From positions 107,104,628-107,168,627 of the forward strand of contig NC_054702.1 of NCBI RefSeq assembly GCF_016097555.1: 64,000 bases of DNA, given 5' to 3'. A program made the position numbers and the translations under genes. This document shows positions 45,480 to 58,200 of the stretch, piece by piece. How positions within the stretch are numbered: position 1 is the first letter of the stretch; each line of letters opens with the position of its first letter. The notes beneath the pieces were generated by a model, which searched no databases, was not told the origin of the DNA, and was given only the letters and a program-made list of their open reading frames with translations. Source of the DNA: Gigantopelta aegis. Taxonomy: Eukaryota > Mollusca > Gastropoda > Neomphalida > Peltospiridae.

Positions 45480-45572
45480 ATCCTGTCTTCCAGATTTCAT
45501 CCCACGATGCCTGGATCTGGAGGTTATTTATCACATTCTTTATTTCATTATTTCGTAAAACAAAATCTCTGA
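45480..45572 (+). pseudogene. Lone exon resembling the terminal exon of TRMT6
   Basis: After an acceptor (GTGTTTCAG|), phase 0, the frame reads ILSSRFHPTMPGSGGYL, then SHSLFHYFVKQNL and a stop. It aligns with [20 protein letters not shown] from the real last exon (26578-26664), same strand and phase. No counterparts of the other TRMT6 exons were seen nearby. Likely the remnant of a second TRMT6 copy; chance similarity over about 17 residues is the alternative. Confidence 0.5.
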
Positions 45573-47519
45573 AATGCTTCTCTACCAATTCATTTAATAT
45601 ATTCTCTGTTCAGCTCCCATTTTTAGGTTCTTTGCACTTTTATGGTATCTTCCATGATCAATAATATAATACAATTTCAACTTTTTATTGCAGTTGTCCT
45701 CAAAACCATATTTTGATTTTGAAGCAATTGTAAAATTCAGCAAGATGCTGCATGTACTGTGAATAATACTAGTGTATGCTATGGAGTTGATGACTTGCTT
45801 TGTTTTATTTTTATTATCACTGGGATTTACAATTTTGGTTGCACGTTTCTTGTTTTCACAAAACTATCAATCAGAGGTATCTGGACAGAACTAGTGTTAT
45901 CAGGTTGTTTTACTGAAGGTAACACATTTAACAATCACTGCCACTTTCAGCGGATTTCTGCAATGAGTTTTTTGCAGTTTGAACTGCTATTGCTTTCAGG
46001 ATACCTGGTTGATGTCACATGCTAAAAAAATCATTACAAGAGTTAAGAGTTGATGGAATATCTATCCTGAGTCTATTTTAGAGTACTTAAATTGTAACAT
46101 CAGATTGATAAGATTTGTTTTCGTGTTCAGGTATTTTTAAACATTTGTTTATTAATTATAAGCTTCAAAATAAATTACTAATGGTAAACAATCCATAAGT
46201 GGTTGCTAACTAAACCACAGATATATTGCCACTACTTCCCAGTGTTTGGGTATTTCATGCAAAAGCATAGACTATTTAATCAGGAGACGATTGTTCTAGG
46301 TATGACAGGTATTGTTCTAGGTATGACAGTCACACTGGGAACCCATCACTTCAACCTGACTGACTGATTGGCATCACAACCTGGTCCCATTCTTTGCTAA
46401 GAAAACCCTTCGAGTCTAGACTCAAGACTCTAATAAGAGTTTGAGACTTTAACACCATGCATGTGATGTGAAAATGCTTTTCAAGATTCTTTGTATAAGT
46501 TTTCTGTAAAAATCAAATCCTTGTCCTATTTATGAAATTATCATATGAGGACATTATCAGGTTTGGTTAATAGACCAAAGCCATAGTATTATCTGTAAGT
46601 CATCATGTCATGGAACAACAATCAACTCGATTCTGGTTTTGTTTTTGTGGAGTATCGTGCAGAAAATAGCAATATTCACAGATAATATCAGTGTTAAAAG
46701 ACATGAACAAGAAATTTGAAGATGTTAAATGGTGGATGCATGTATCTGTCTATTCTGTTTATGTTTATTATTCGGTACTCTGTCTCTTGGGATAAAACAT
46801 TTGATAGCTTTTACTAATAGCTATGTTTGAGGGCATTTTGAGCACCTCAAAAAATGGTTTTGGAAAGCACCTTTTTATTAGCACATATGTTAAGAGCCTG
46901 TCAGTTTTATTACTTAGCAAAGATTGTTTCCATTGTCAGTTTTATTAATGGTATTTTGGTTGTCTAAATCAGTGTTGAACAAATACACCAAACAAATGAT
47001 ATTTTATTACCTTATACAAAGCATCTATGATAAAAAGGACAACAGACTATTTTGATTGCTGTAACTATATTAGGCAGTGATATGTAAGATGCATATGTTT
47101 GCACATTTATTGATATATTCTTTTTGACATAATATATAAGTTAATTTTTATTTGTTGTATTATTAAATGTATATTTAGTTTATTTTTTAATTTTATTATT
47201 AAAATATATAACTACATGTCATTGTATTGCTGAGTTATTCATTATATATTGCATTTATTTAATATCAAGTTGGTGAATGATTGCAATAAAATACTGAACA
47301 GAGAGAAATTTTAGAGTTGGAAATCCTCCTTAATACCACGCCCACTTAAAAAGGTAACTTTGTTGGGGTCCACCTCTTAAATTTTTATTACCATTCATAG
47401 CACCTATGTACCAGATTTGGTGATTTTATCACATATCACATATCACATATGACCTTTTTGAATGCTAAGAAGCTGTGCTATAAACAGTAAAATATAACAA
47501 TGCATTATGTCGGCAGCAG
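45573..47519. other. AT-rich intergenic sequence
   Basis: No gene, SINE or clear transposon recognised. Confidence 0.5.
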
Positions 47520-47576
47520 ATGCAACTCATTGTAACATTTTCTGGAACCACTGAGGCTAATATAGCTCAGTGGTAC

Positions 47577-48412
47577 AGCACTTGTCCGAGAGGCTATAAG
47601 ATGTACATTGTACAACTGATTCGCTGGATTGACTGTCCGAGAGGCTATAAGTTGTACATTGTACAACTAATTCGCTGGATGGACTGTCCGAGAGGCTATA
47701 AGATGTACATTGTATAACTGATTCGCTGGATGGACTGTCCAAGAGGCTATAAGATGTACATTGTATAACTGATTCGCTGGATGGACTGTCCGAGAGGCTA
47801 TAAGATGTACATTGTATAATTGATTGACTGTCCGAGAGGCTATAAGATGTACATTGTACAACTGATTCGCTGGATGGACTGTCCGAGTACAACTGATTCG
47901 CTGGATGGACTGTCCGAGAGGCTATAAGATGTACATTGTACAACTGATTCGCTGGATGGACTGTCAGACAGGCTATAAGTTGTACAACTGATTCGCTGGA
48001 TGGACTGTCTGAGAGGCTATAAGATGTACATTGTACAACTGATTCGCTGGATGGACTGTCCGAGAGGCTATAAGATGTACATTGTACAACTGATTCGCTG
48101 GATGGACTGTCCGAAAGGCTATAAGTTGTACATTGTACAACTGATTCGCTGGATGGACTGTCCGAGAGGCTATAAGATGTACATTGTACAACTGATTCGC
48201 TGGATGGACTGTCCGAGAGGCTGTAAGTTGTACATTGTACAACTGATTCGCTGGATGGACTGTCCGAGAGGCTATAAGATGTACATTGTACAACTGATTC
48301 GCTGGATGGACTGTCCGAGAGGCTATAAGATGTACATTGTACAACTGATTCGCTGGATGGACTGTCCGAGAGGCTATAAGTTGTACATTGTACAACTGAT
48401 TCACTGGATGGA
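47577..48412. repeat. Minisatellite, 51-bp unit, about 17 copies
   Basis: GGACTGTCCGAGAGGCTATAAGATGTACATTGTACAACTGATTCGCTGGAT-type units, some truncated (around 47820 and 47885). The first unit begins in AGCTCAGTGGTACAGCAC, a tRNA-like box A, so the array may have grown from a SINE head. The period is divisible by three, so both strands show long repeat ORFs. Confidence 0.95.
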
Positions 48413-48703
48413 CTGCATTTTTCCTGTATCAATCAATTCCTCATTACTGGTATATAAGAGGCCTTGAAATTAAGTTCTGTCCTGTCCATGTGTGTGTGTG
48501 TGTGTGGTCCAAACAGATAGTATTATAACGGTCGGATATGTCAAGGTCACAATAACACTAAATTGAAAACCTATAATTATGTTGGCCAATTAAAAGTAGT
48601 TGGTAAATTATGCCTTTTTGGGCATAAATATTCCACAATTGCAGAGTTGTAAACGTTAAAATTTAAAAATATCACCTTACTAACAAAGTGACACGTTATT
48701 CAT

Positions 48704-48750
48704 ATATATATACATGTATATATACATGTATATATATATATATATATATA
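48704..48750. repeat. (TA)n microsatellite with TACATGTA spacers
   Basis: TATATATACATGTATATATACATGTATATATA-like tract; simple repeat. Confidence 0.85.
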
Positions 48751-49149
48751 AACAAATCTCGAAATAACAATATGTTAGAAAACCAAATAGCAGTAGTTCA
48801 AAATGCTGACTGTTGTATAATTATTTCTTTCCACTTATTTCAGTCTTTTGTCATAAACATGATGTCACGTAGCCTGATTTTTAATGTACCACTACTTGTC
48901 AGTGTTTCGCTTTTGAAGAAAGGAAAAGAATGTTTGTGGATTTTTAGCTGTGTCATATAACTTAAGCATGTCTGATTTGTGGCAGTTGACACTTAGTCGA
49001 CACATTGAGAGGGACGAACCCGCTGTCATCACATTATCTATTCTTCTCTTGACCTTGTGTGCTATTTTTAACAACAGCTTCTTACATCTGGAGTATTTTT
49101 CTTATAATGTTTATACGAAAACATGTTTTTGGCATGTCTATTAGAGCGG

Positions 49150-49428
49150 GGAGGGACGTAGCCCAGTGGTAAGACACTCGCTTGATGCGCGGTCGGTTTG
49201 GGATGGATCCCCGTCGTTGAGTCCATTGGGCTATCTCTCGGCTGTGGTATATGCTATCATGTCTTTGGGATGGTGCATATAAAATATTCCTTGCTACTAA
49301 TGGAAAAATGTAGCGGGTTTCCTCTCTAAGACTATTTGTCAAAATTCCCAAATGTTTGACATCAAATAGCCGATGATTAATAAATCAATGTGCTCTAATG
49401 GTTTCGTTAAACAAAACCAACTTTGTCT
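49150..49428 (+). repeat. tRNA-derived SINE
   Basis: GGGACGTAGCCCAGTGGTAAG, GGTTTGGGATGGATCCCCG, GGGATGGTGCATATAAAATATTCC, AAATGTTTGACATCAAATAG and tail TTCGTTAAACAAAACCAACTT. Near full length. Confidence 0.88.
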
Positions 49429-49637
49429 AATAAAGCACATTAGACAATCGTAGCAGGCCCGTGTCACTTGGAGGGGGTGACATTCAGTTTTTAAGGAGGG
49501 GAGAGGCAGATTTAAGGTAAATATAATAAGCAGATTCTAAGGAGAGACAACGGGCCTGGTCCCATATTTCTGAAGCTATCTTATCGTAAAACCGTCGTTG
49601 GCTATAGAATCCATTGTTGTGACCTATTTAGCTTACG

Positions 49638-49876
49638 AATGGGTCAGTGGTAAAGCGCTTGCCTGGTCAGGGGTGTCGGAAGCGGTACGGCCGGTACGGC
49701 CATGGCCGTACCACTTTTTGGACGCAGGAACGTTTTTTCTTTCTTCCTATGGCGCTCGCATAGTATAGATCTCATCATATACATTGCTTTCATGACCGTA
49801 CCATCTTTTAATTGCTTCTGACGCTTCTGCTGATGTGCGGTCGGTCTAGGATCAATCCCCGTTGGTACCTTATTCA
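49638..49876 (+). repeat. SINE head interrupted by a MITE
   Basis: TGGGTCAGTGGTAAAGCGCTTGC stops at about 49668 and resumes at about 49831 with GATGTGCGGTCGGTCTAGGATCAATCCCCG. The insert between has ends CAGGGGTGTCGGAAGC and GCTTCTGACGCTTCTG, and internal GTACGGCC and GACCGTACCA in inverted order. Confidence 0.7.
49669..49831. mobile_element. MITE inserted in a SINE (GTGTCGGAAGC / GCTTCTGAC ends)
   Basis: The inverted ends are imperfect; the centre has GGTACGGCCGGTACGGCCATGGCCGTACC. The interruption of an otherwise continuous SINE defines its borders. Confidence 0.6.
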
Positions 49877-49888
49877 GCGTACGAATGT

Positions 49889-49901
<13 letters not shown>

Positions 49902-49919
<18 letters not shown>

Positions 49920-49923
49920 GGGG
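49902..49923. repeat. (GT)n followed by poly-G
   Basis: GTGTGT at 49886-49902 followed by a G run. Confidence 0.85.
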
Positions 49924-50103
49924 TTCGTTGGAACTACTATTGTATCAAATCTTCATCTTCGGACAAAAACGGTAGAGACCTTTTTACATCATTATACCCG
50001 CAAAATTAGTTGTAACCTATGGGAAAACGTTATTATTCAGACTCGGGCATTTTCGTTTAATTCGAGCGAAAACCAGCCTCTCCCCACCCTCACCCCTTAG
50101 AAA

Positions 50104-50325
50104 AAATGGGATCCTGTACGCCTATCGGCCCATTGAACGATTTCTCGTTCCAGCCAGTACACAGCGACTGCTATATCAAAGGCCGTGGTATCTGCTATCC
50201 TATCTTTGAGATGATGCGCATAAAATTTATCTTGCTACTAATTAAAAAAATGTTGCGGGTTTCCCCTCTAAGACCATGTCAAAATATCCAAATGTTTGAC
50301 ATCCAATAACCAATGATTAATATAT
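50104..50325 (+). repeat. SINE, 5'-truncated
   Basis: GGCCCATTGAACGATTTCTCGTTCCAGCCAG through TTTGACATCCAATAACC; the head is missing. Confidence 0.75.
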
Positions 50326-50335
50326 CTGTGTCTAT

Positions 50336-50645
50336 CTGCATAATGCGCGTTCGGTTTGGGATCGATCCCCGTCGGTGGGTCCATGGGCTACATTTCTCGT
50401 TCCAGCCAGTGCACCACAACTGGTATATCAAAGGCCGTGGTGTGTGCTATCCTGTCTGTATAAAAGTGCATATAAAAGATCCCTTGCTGCGTTAGAAAAT
50501 ATTTACCGAATTTCCTCTGATGGCTATATATAAAAATTACCAAATGTTTGACATCCAATAACCGAAATCAATGTGCTCTAATGGTGTCGTTAAACAAAAC
50601 AAACTTTCAATGTGTTCTTGTGGTGCCGTTAAACAAAATAAACTT
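50336..50645 (+). repeat. tRNA-derived SINE with duplicated tail
   Basis: GGTTTGGGATCGATCCCCGTC, CCAGCCAGTGCACCACAACTGG, AAAGATCCCTTGCTGC, TTTGACATCCAATAACCG. The tail GGTGTCGTTAAACAAAACAAAC is repeated as GGTGCCGTTAAACAAAATAAAC. Confidence 0.85.
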
Positions 50646-50879
50646 TAATAGTTTACGACGGTTAGACGATACTAAGAAAGCTTCGACAATCTGTATGCTT
50701 AGACGTATATAATAAGTGAGTGTGGGCAATATCTCGCATGATGTAGGACGTAAATTTACTATGACATGTGCTACTATAAAGATGTAAGAAGAAAATTTAA
50801 TATGACGACATGACATTGTGTTACTATAAAAATGGAAGCGGAGTACTCACTCTGATAATTTGTATGCAGGGGGCCAGAT

Positions 50880-51172
50880 TTAGCTGAAACGGCTGAGTGT
50901 TCGCCTAAGGTGCTTGCGTTGCAGGATCGAACCACCTCAGTGGATCCATTCAACTAATTGGTGTTTTTCTCGTTCCAACCAGTGCACCACAACTGACTAA
51001 AGGCCGTGGTATGTGTTTTTCTGGGAAAGTGCATATAAAAGATCCCTTGCTGCATTAGTAAAACTGTAGCAGGTTTCCTTTGATGACTGCGAGTCAAATG
51101 TTTGACATCCAATAGCCGATGATTGTTTAATCAATGTGTTCCAGTGGTGTCACTAAAACAAAACAAAACAAA
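50880..51172 (+). repeat. tRNA-derived SINE, second subfamily
   Basis: Head AGCTGAAACGGCTGAGTGTTCGCC, CAGGATCGAACCACC (box B), TTCTCGTTCCAACCAGTGCACC, AAAGATCCCTTGCTGC, tail GTGTCACTAAAACAAAAC. The head differs from the GTAGCCCAGTGG type but the 3' body is shared. Confidence 0.85.
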
Positions 51173-52140
51173 AACTTTGTATGCAGCCAAAAGCGAAAAT
51201 GTGAACACTACATATGCATTTGAACATGAATGGCACTACATATTATATTTGTAATTTTATTTACCGTTTTAAATGTTTAACTTTCTAAATCTGAGCAAAT
51301 CATGTACAGTAGTCAAACATTTTTGACGGATCCAACCAAAAAGTCAAGTTTTCGTGGTCAGCTAGCTGTGGTAACAAATTCTGTGTTCATATCCCATGAC
51401 CAGTTTCACATACAGACGGTCAAGCGAGTAATTGTACACGAACCAAGCCGAGCATAAAACGCCTCAATTTGCTCAAAAGCCATACATGTACAAGTACCGA
51501 CCGGTCTAATACTATTAATCAATTATATTGTGATAAATGCAGGCATATTATATATAAATATGTGTTTCCTAATGTACGCAATTACTGTCCTAAGTATACA
51601 GCTTGGTTTCGTTGTCTGTGATACGCATATCTGAGTTTTCCCAATTTTAGTACTTTCGTCTCGAAAAAAAAGGAAAGAAAGAAAGCAGAAAATAGAAATT
51701 GATATACTAATTATTTAGGTATTCACACCAGACGAGCCAACATATGGCACATGCTCAACACAACCAAAGGCCGCTAGAATAAAATTAATTATAAAATGTC
51801 GTCTACCACTCCCCCCCTCCCCCCGCACACACACATGCGCACGCACGTACACACCTCCCACCGAGTCTGCAGTGGATACGTGATTCCTTACTCCTGTGAA
51901 ACATTAGATTATATGAAAACCGCAAACTAAATTATACTTGCCAATTTGGCTTGCTGAGCGTTCTGAATCCCGATAGTTATTAACTGACTGGCAATTCCCA
52001 TGCACGGGATGTCGACTTGTCGTGAGAATAACGAGCAGAGACATACGAGTAGGCCTATTATGTACATTTGGCACAATATCTCTACTGCTTTAATTACCTG
52101 CCCCCCCCCCCCCCCTCCCTCTCCGCCAGGTGAGGTGAAT
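51173..52140. other. Intergenic sequence
   Basis: No gene recognised. CA-rich and C-rich runs near 51810-51860 and 52098-52120. Confidence 0.5.
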
Positions 52141-52171
52141 GATTCTATCAACGTGTTCAGTGCGTGTAGCT

Positions 52172-52172
52172 G

Positions 52173-52230
<58 letters not shown>
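52172..52230. repeat. (AT)n microsatellite
   Basis: TA dinucleotides, followed by (CA)-rich sequence at 52315-52405. Confidence 0.95.
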
Positions 52231-52233
<3 letters not shown>

Positions 52234-52605
52234 CTCAGGATGTTGAGTTCAGTTAACAAAAAAACCCACATCATATGGTTGCAACATCAGTTCAGTATTA
52301 GGTCGTTTCACATACTAACACAAACGCACGCATACACTGTTTCTCACACACGTTCGCACAAGTACACACACACGCGCGCACACACATACACACACACACA
52401 CGCACACGTCCATCGAGCCTTCCACCACGTTTGCAACCTTAGGATCTCTATCATATTAAGGTCCAGCCATCCGATGATGGCCAAGAGGCCTGAAACTCTA
52501 TCATGGCTATTCAAGTCTACAGCCATGGCCCAACCTATGTGTATAACTATATCTATATGTCTTGTCTGTCAGTGTGTCTGTGTATCAATTTATCTATCTA
52601 TCTAC

Positions 52606-52761
52606 AGGGCCGTAGCTAGGATTTTTTGTTTGGGGGGGGGGGGGGGGGGGGACTGAGTAGTTAATAGTCTAAAACTCCTTTTCTTTAAGTTTCTATAATG
52701 CTTTCCGAATTTTTTCGGGGGGGGGGGGGGGGCCTTGCCCCCATGCTAGCTACGGCCCTGA
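52606..52761. mobile_element. MITE with CAGGGCCGTAGCTAGG ends
   Basis: CAGGGCCGTAGCTAGGA at 52606 and GCTAGCTACGGCCCTG at the other end form inverted ends, with poly-G runs inside. Flanks are ATCTATCTA on the left and ATCTATAC on the right, compatible with an 8-bp target duplication (hAT-like), though the surrounding (ATCT)n makes this uncertain. Confidence 0.7.
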
Positions 52762-53049
52762 TCTATACATCTATCTATCTATACATCTATACATATATAT
52801 GCGATTTAAAAGTGTAAACAGAGTAGCACGTTTCCTTTAAAGTATGTTAAAAGAGTAACTGAATAAAGACGCGTGTGCATACATTTTAGCGGTATGTGTG
52901 TGTGTGTGTGTGGGGGGGGGGGGGGGGAGTCTCGTCTATGGCGAGTGAAGTTTAGGGGGGAGGGTTGAGTATTCTCCCCCGAAAAATACATAGAGGAAAA
53001 TGAAAAAGAACTCCCACCCCTGCACACGCGCCTGGAATATCACTTTGAT

Positions 53050-53936
53050 AAGAACTAATATTATGAACCTGCTACTAAAAGGCACGGAAAAACAATGACA
53101 TACAGATCTCAAGAGACTGGAGGTTGTTTCGATTCCCACGCTATGCGTCTACGTCATCAGATTCTTGTATGTTCCAAACAGTCGTTTATATAGCCATGCA
53201 CATACAGTGTATATCTCACACAGAGCCGAAGGAATAGACTCACTCGTAGCGAAAGAAGTACTAAGGTAAACATTGTAAGTGAAAAATATAAAACACTGGC
53301 AGAACATTGTTAAAAGTAACTTTATATTTGGAATATTCTGGTCTGGACGGAAAACAGTTCGCTTTTTGTTCGCTTATTTTATATTATTTTGTTTTTGTAA
53401 TGAATTTTATTCTTTTAATTTTTTGGTTGATTGTTTTAACTTGCCTACTAGATGTGCAGTTCCAAATTTTAGATTTTGGTTTAGGCAGAAGGTGGTTAAT
53501 AGGACGCAAACAGACCGCATTCACTTTACAAGAGTCGTGCTCTGTAAAATCATTGTTACAAGTTCTGTCGCATAACCTTTGGTTAAATATTAATTTTCAT
53601 TCAACTGGCATCTTGCTAATAGTCTCAGTATTGTATTCTTCTTCTTTTTCTTCTAAATCTTCTTCCTTCTGATTCTTTTCCCTCGATTTTGCTATTTTGT
53701 GTTCTCGTTTAAATCCCGGATCATAAAAATATTCATTTGTATTATAGATAACTGCCCATGTCTAAATGCCAGCTTGTCCTTTTATAGACATGCCTAAATA
53801 ATTTGTTTCAATCTGTGCGTTTGTGTAAGTCAGTGTGTTCTGCTTGTATATCCTGACCTTATGTATGCGAATATATATGTTAAACTTGAATGTGAAAAAG
53901 TTTCTGTTAGTTTTGTTATTTTTAAAAGTTTTATTT

Positions 53937-54000
<64 letters not shown>

Positions 54001-54128
54001 AATGATTCGGGTCTCCCAACCCCGACACTGCTATTTATTTGATATGGGACATTACATATTTATTTAACGAAAACAAAAATCACCATGTTTTTTACTATTG
54101 TTTCTAAAGTCAGTTTTGTTTTCTTTCA
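53050..54128. other. 5' region of selL copy 2
   Basis: AT-rich, with an (AT)n run at 53940-53998. A possible non-coding exon donor AGTACTAAG|GTAAAC lies near 53256-53270, similar to the one upstream of copy 1. There is no other gene. The acceptor TTTCTTTCAG at 54120-54129 precedes the coding exon. Confidence 0.35.
53940..53998. repeat. (AT)n microsatellite
   Basis: Uninterrupted TA dinucleotides about 160 bp upstream of selL copy 2 exon 1. Confidence 0.95.
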
Positions 54129-54158
54129 GCCTGTAAATTACTCCAATAAATTTGAGCA

Positions 54159-55231
54159 ATGTGGACGAATAATCCTGGAATTAAACCAGACAGGGACAGA
54201 GATGTGGTGCTGAATGCAGTTCAGAGTTTGGTGGATGTGGGAAACACCGTTTCGTCAAGTGTACGAGAAATGATCACAGGTTTGTTGTCTTCTTGACAAG
54301 AAAATATGAACATTAAAAGATAAGAAGTCATCGGTTTTTAGTGCTTGATTCGCATCCTCTCTTATTCATCTGACCCGAATCGCCCAACAGGTCTCTATTT
54401 ATAGAAATCGGTAATTCCACTTTAATGATGAGATTTCTAAATGCACACGTGTGTACAAGTTAATGTATCACAAATGAAAAATATTTTTGTTTTATCTTTA
54501 CCCATAGATTCCGTGGATACATTTGTTGGAGAAAAGATTGGAATTCTATTCAAATTGGCATTAGCTTACAACACTTCATTTCGAAGGTAATATAATGCCT
54601 AGCTTCTGATGTTTATTAATACTTTTGTTCATTACAGCCACTAATCCTTTGTTTAGTTCCATTCGAAAAATCACGTCAATAAAGATTTTTGTGTAATTTG
54701 TTTAAGGGCATTAATAGTATTTAAATATTTAGTAAAAATTAGTTTTAAAGTATTACCTATTTTTCATATTAATTATTTCATTAGAATTTCATTTATTTGA
54801 CCAATTATGGATTACTTCATATTATTTAATATTGTAAAACGTTAAAACTATTCATAATACATGTTTACCTATTATTCCGGTCATGTCTATGTTTCTTCAG
54901 CGCTATGTTCCCTCAACTAACCTTAACCGTAACCCTGAGGGAACATAGAGCTGAGGAACCCTAAACCTAACCTAACCCTGAGTGAACATAGAGGTGATGG
55001 AACATAGATCTGACCCCTTATTCAGCATGGAAAATGCACATACCTATGTTGAATCTTTTCTTTTAACACGTTTTAATTATTCACTCTTTTCAGCCTCGAA
55101 ATAAGTTCAAACCGTGATTTGGAGCACCTAATAAAGAAATACTACAGGTTTGTAGCTTCTTACCAATCAGCAACATATTAAATGAATCTTTTTCAAAGCA
55201 TATCCAGAATAGCATTTCTATTACAACTGTA

Positions 55232-55267
<36 letters not shown>

Positions 55268-58200
55268 ATTAAATTTGGATCTATTTCAATAGAAATATTA
55301 TTTATTTAGGAAATGTCATAAGTTTATGATCAGCAAAATATTATTATAGCTTTGATAGAGCAGTGTAGTGTGTAATGTGTGTGCGTGTGTGTGCGCTTAC
55401 GGACTCCCATTTTTGTAAGGGGGGGGGGGGGAGCAAGCTGGCTTTTGCCTGAATTAAACAAAAATGTCCGAATAACATTTATTTATATTAGCATACAGCT
55501 ATATAGGGTTGCAAACTAATTTTGAGGGTAAATGATGTAAACTCATGGTCTCAGATTAGCACATTTTTCCCGAATGTCTATTATTTTTGCCCGAATTTGA
55601 GGTTTTGCTCCAGCACTAGTGGGGCAGTTGCCCCCGCCCCCTGCCCCCTGGCTCGTACGCGTATGTGTGCGTGCGTGTGTGTGTGTGTGTGTGAACAATC
55701 GGTGTGTAATTACCTTATTATGAATGTAATATATATGCTAATGCGCCTCTTGCAAATAACCTATCTGCCTATTTAATTTGGTTCGTATGCTACTTGTAAG
55801 AATTTTGTTGAGCGGCATGAACCATAACGTGAACTATTTTGTATTGGATTTTCAGGGGATTACCAGTTGACGACTCATTACGCCCAGTCGTTTTCAGCTG
55901 TTACCCTTTCTTCTGGAATATTCGTCAACCGTTGGACACCGTGGCGTAACTGTTTTTAATATTATGTGCTTTAGTTTTAGTTGAATCTAGCTCATATACA
56001 TGACCATCGAGGTGGGGTAGAGGTTGCGTAAATGAAAAGCTTTCAATTGTTGATGCATTCTAGGACATGCACGTTCTGTCTGTTTAAATGATTGGTATGT
56101 AAAACTAATTGGAACATGCACCTCCAAGTCATGACTTCAACGACCGTAAACTGTTAAAAAATACATGTACATTAAAAAATAAATGTTAAGTAGCCAATTT
56201 CTGTGTTTACTGGCAAATCAAATACATGCTATGTATATGCACTTTACAACTGAGTTTTCCTTCTTCTTTCATTTTTTTTTATGGAACAAACAGATTACTA
56301 GATTGCTTTAAAAAGTGTTGTTTTTATGTTACTCATATTGATGCTGAATTTGTAGATACACCCTTTTCCATCTAGTTTCAGATTTCGTGATGTCGTAAGT
56401 GAGTACCTTAAAATCGAGGTAAGTGGCTTAAAGTGACAAACCATAGTTTTTAAACACTAAAGCATAGTTTTCACTGTTAGAGCCAGTTTTGATAACAAGA
56501 ATAATTTACTTACATTGTATTGCTTAGATTTTCCATTTACGTACATTCGAAGTGTTTTTGGTCATCCTGGTGTTTTTAATATCACAAAATGCAATTTTCA
56601 TATTTTTTAAAACGCAAGTGCGTCTGAGAAGGGTATTGGACTTGATTTTTAGTCTGTTTTAAGGGTGTTTCACCGTTTATACATCAAAGACTTTTTCCAA
56701 ATGTGTTACAGGTTTGTAGATTAACTAAACTTAGTGTCCATTTTAGGGTTGAATCTAGGGTCTGCGACTTTAAGAGTTTATTAGTGAAAGCACTAACGTG
56801 TTTGGGAGGATAAGTTCTCGCAATCCACTTGGTGAACCCAATGTCAGATTTTATGAACGCTCACCCTCTTGATGTCGTCTTTGTTTCTACCCCGACCCCT
56901 TCAACGTGTAGCACTGGATAGTAAACTAACATTGTTCTATATAAAAAAAGAAGACCTTTAACATCACTAGTTACTATGTACGTGCAGTATACGCAATACA
57001 TAGGCCTATATACATATACGATTGCATCATTGCAGTTAACTTTCCTGCTGTTTCGTTTTTGGACATAAACCACGGAGCTAAAAACAATTACATGAATTCT
57101 CAGTGACAATGCATTTCCACCTTATAAAATGTTTTTATTTACTTCTGCATTTATCTCAGTTGGTTTGTCACATCTGCAGTAATCCAAATGAATAAATAGG
57201 AATTTATTTACTTATGACGGTCAAAATGTATTGTCAATTTTGCAAGCCTGTTTTATCGAATGATTTGATTTTGGAGCATGATATTAATATTAACATAAAA
57301 TATAAAGTAATATATTTAATATCCCATTGAACACATACCTGCAGTATCTATACATATCTCACATCTGCAGATTAACCATTGCTTTCGTTTTGTATATCTA
57401 CTGATTAACCAACCATGGCCTTTTTCGTATATCTTACTGATTAACCATAGCTTTTTTTCGTACATATATTGATTAACCATTGCTTTCTCTTCGTACCTTC
57501 AGCACCAGTGGGATGACATTTTGAGGGATATTGACAAAAAGATTAACCAGGGAGACAACCAGATGGTCAGCATTGGCGAGAAGGGTCCCGTTGATGTGTT
57601 CTTAGTGAATGCAAAAACTGGTGACACCACGACAATCAGGAATTATTTGGGGAAACAAAGCATTGTCCTTGTCGCTCTACGCCACTTCGCCTGACTCCCA
57701 TGACGAGACCATGTCAAAGAGCTGATGGCGAGGAAGGTGCATATTCACTTTATTTATGTAATCTCTATTCACTTGTAGTTACTGGAAGTTAGCGTAGGCG
57801 GAATATGTCAATTGGTAGTTTAATGCAAAAACTGGTGACACCACGACAATCAGGAATTATTTGGGGAAACAAAGCATTGTCCTTGTCGCTCTACGCCACT
57901 TCGCCTGACTCCCATGACGAGACCATGTCAAAGAGCTGATGGCGAGGAAGGTGCATATTCACTTTATTTATGTAATCTCTATTCACTTGTAGTTACTGGA
58001 AGTTAGCGTAGGCGGAATATGTCAATTGGTAGTTTAATTCATATTGGAAATATTCCATAAGCCTAGCATACGTTTATTGTGTTCGCGTATAACACGATTA
58101 TGCACAAATGCCAATATTATTAACTGCCCTAAAGTATTATTTTTGGTGGCTATCATCTGTGATACAACTTTATAATTAAAATATTCGTTAAACCATTGTA

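Noticed and set aside
47557..48432. 291-codon minus and 155-codon plus ORFs of 17-residue repeats
   Set aside because: Both strands of a 51-bp minisatellite stay open because the period is divisible by three; no start, splice or family evidence.
53279..53672. 98- and 121-codon ORFs
   Set aside because: No family resemblance, overlapping frames, low-complexity ends; treated as chance ORFs in the 5' region of selL copy 2.
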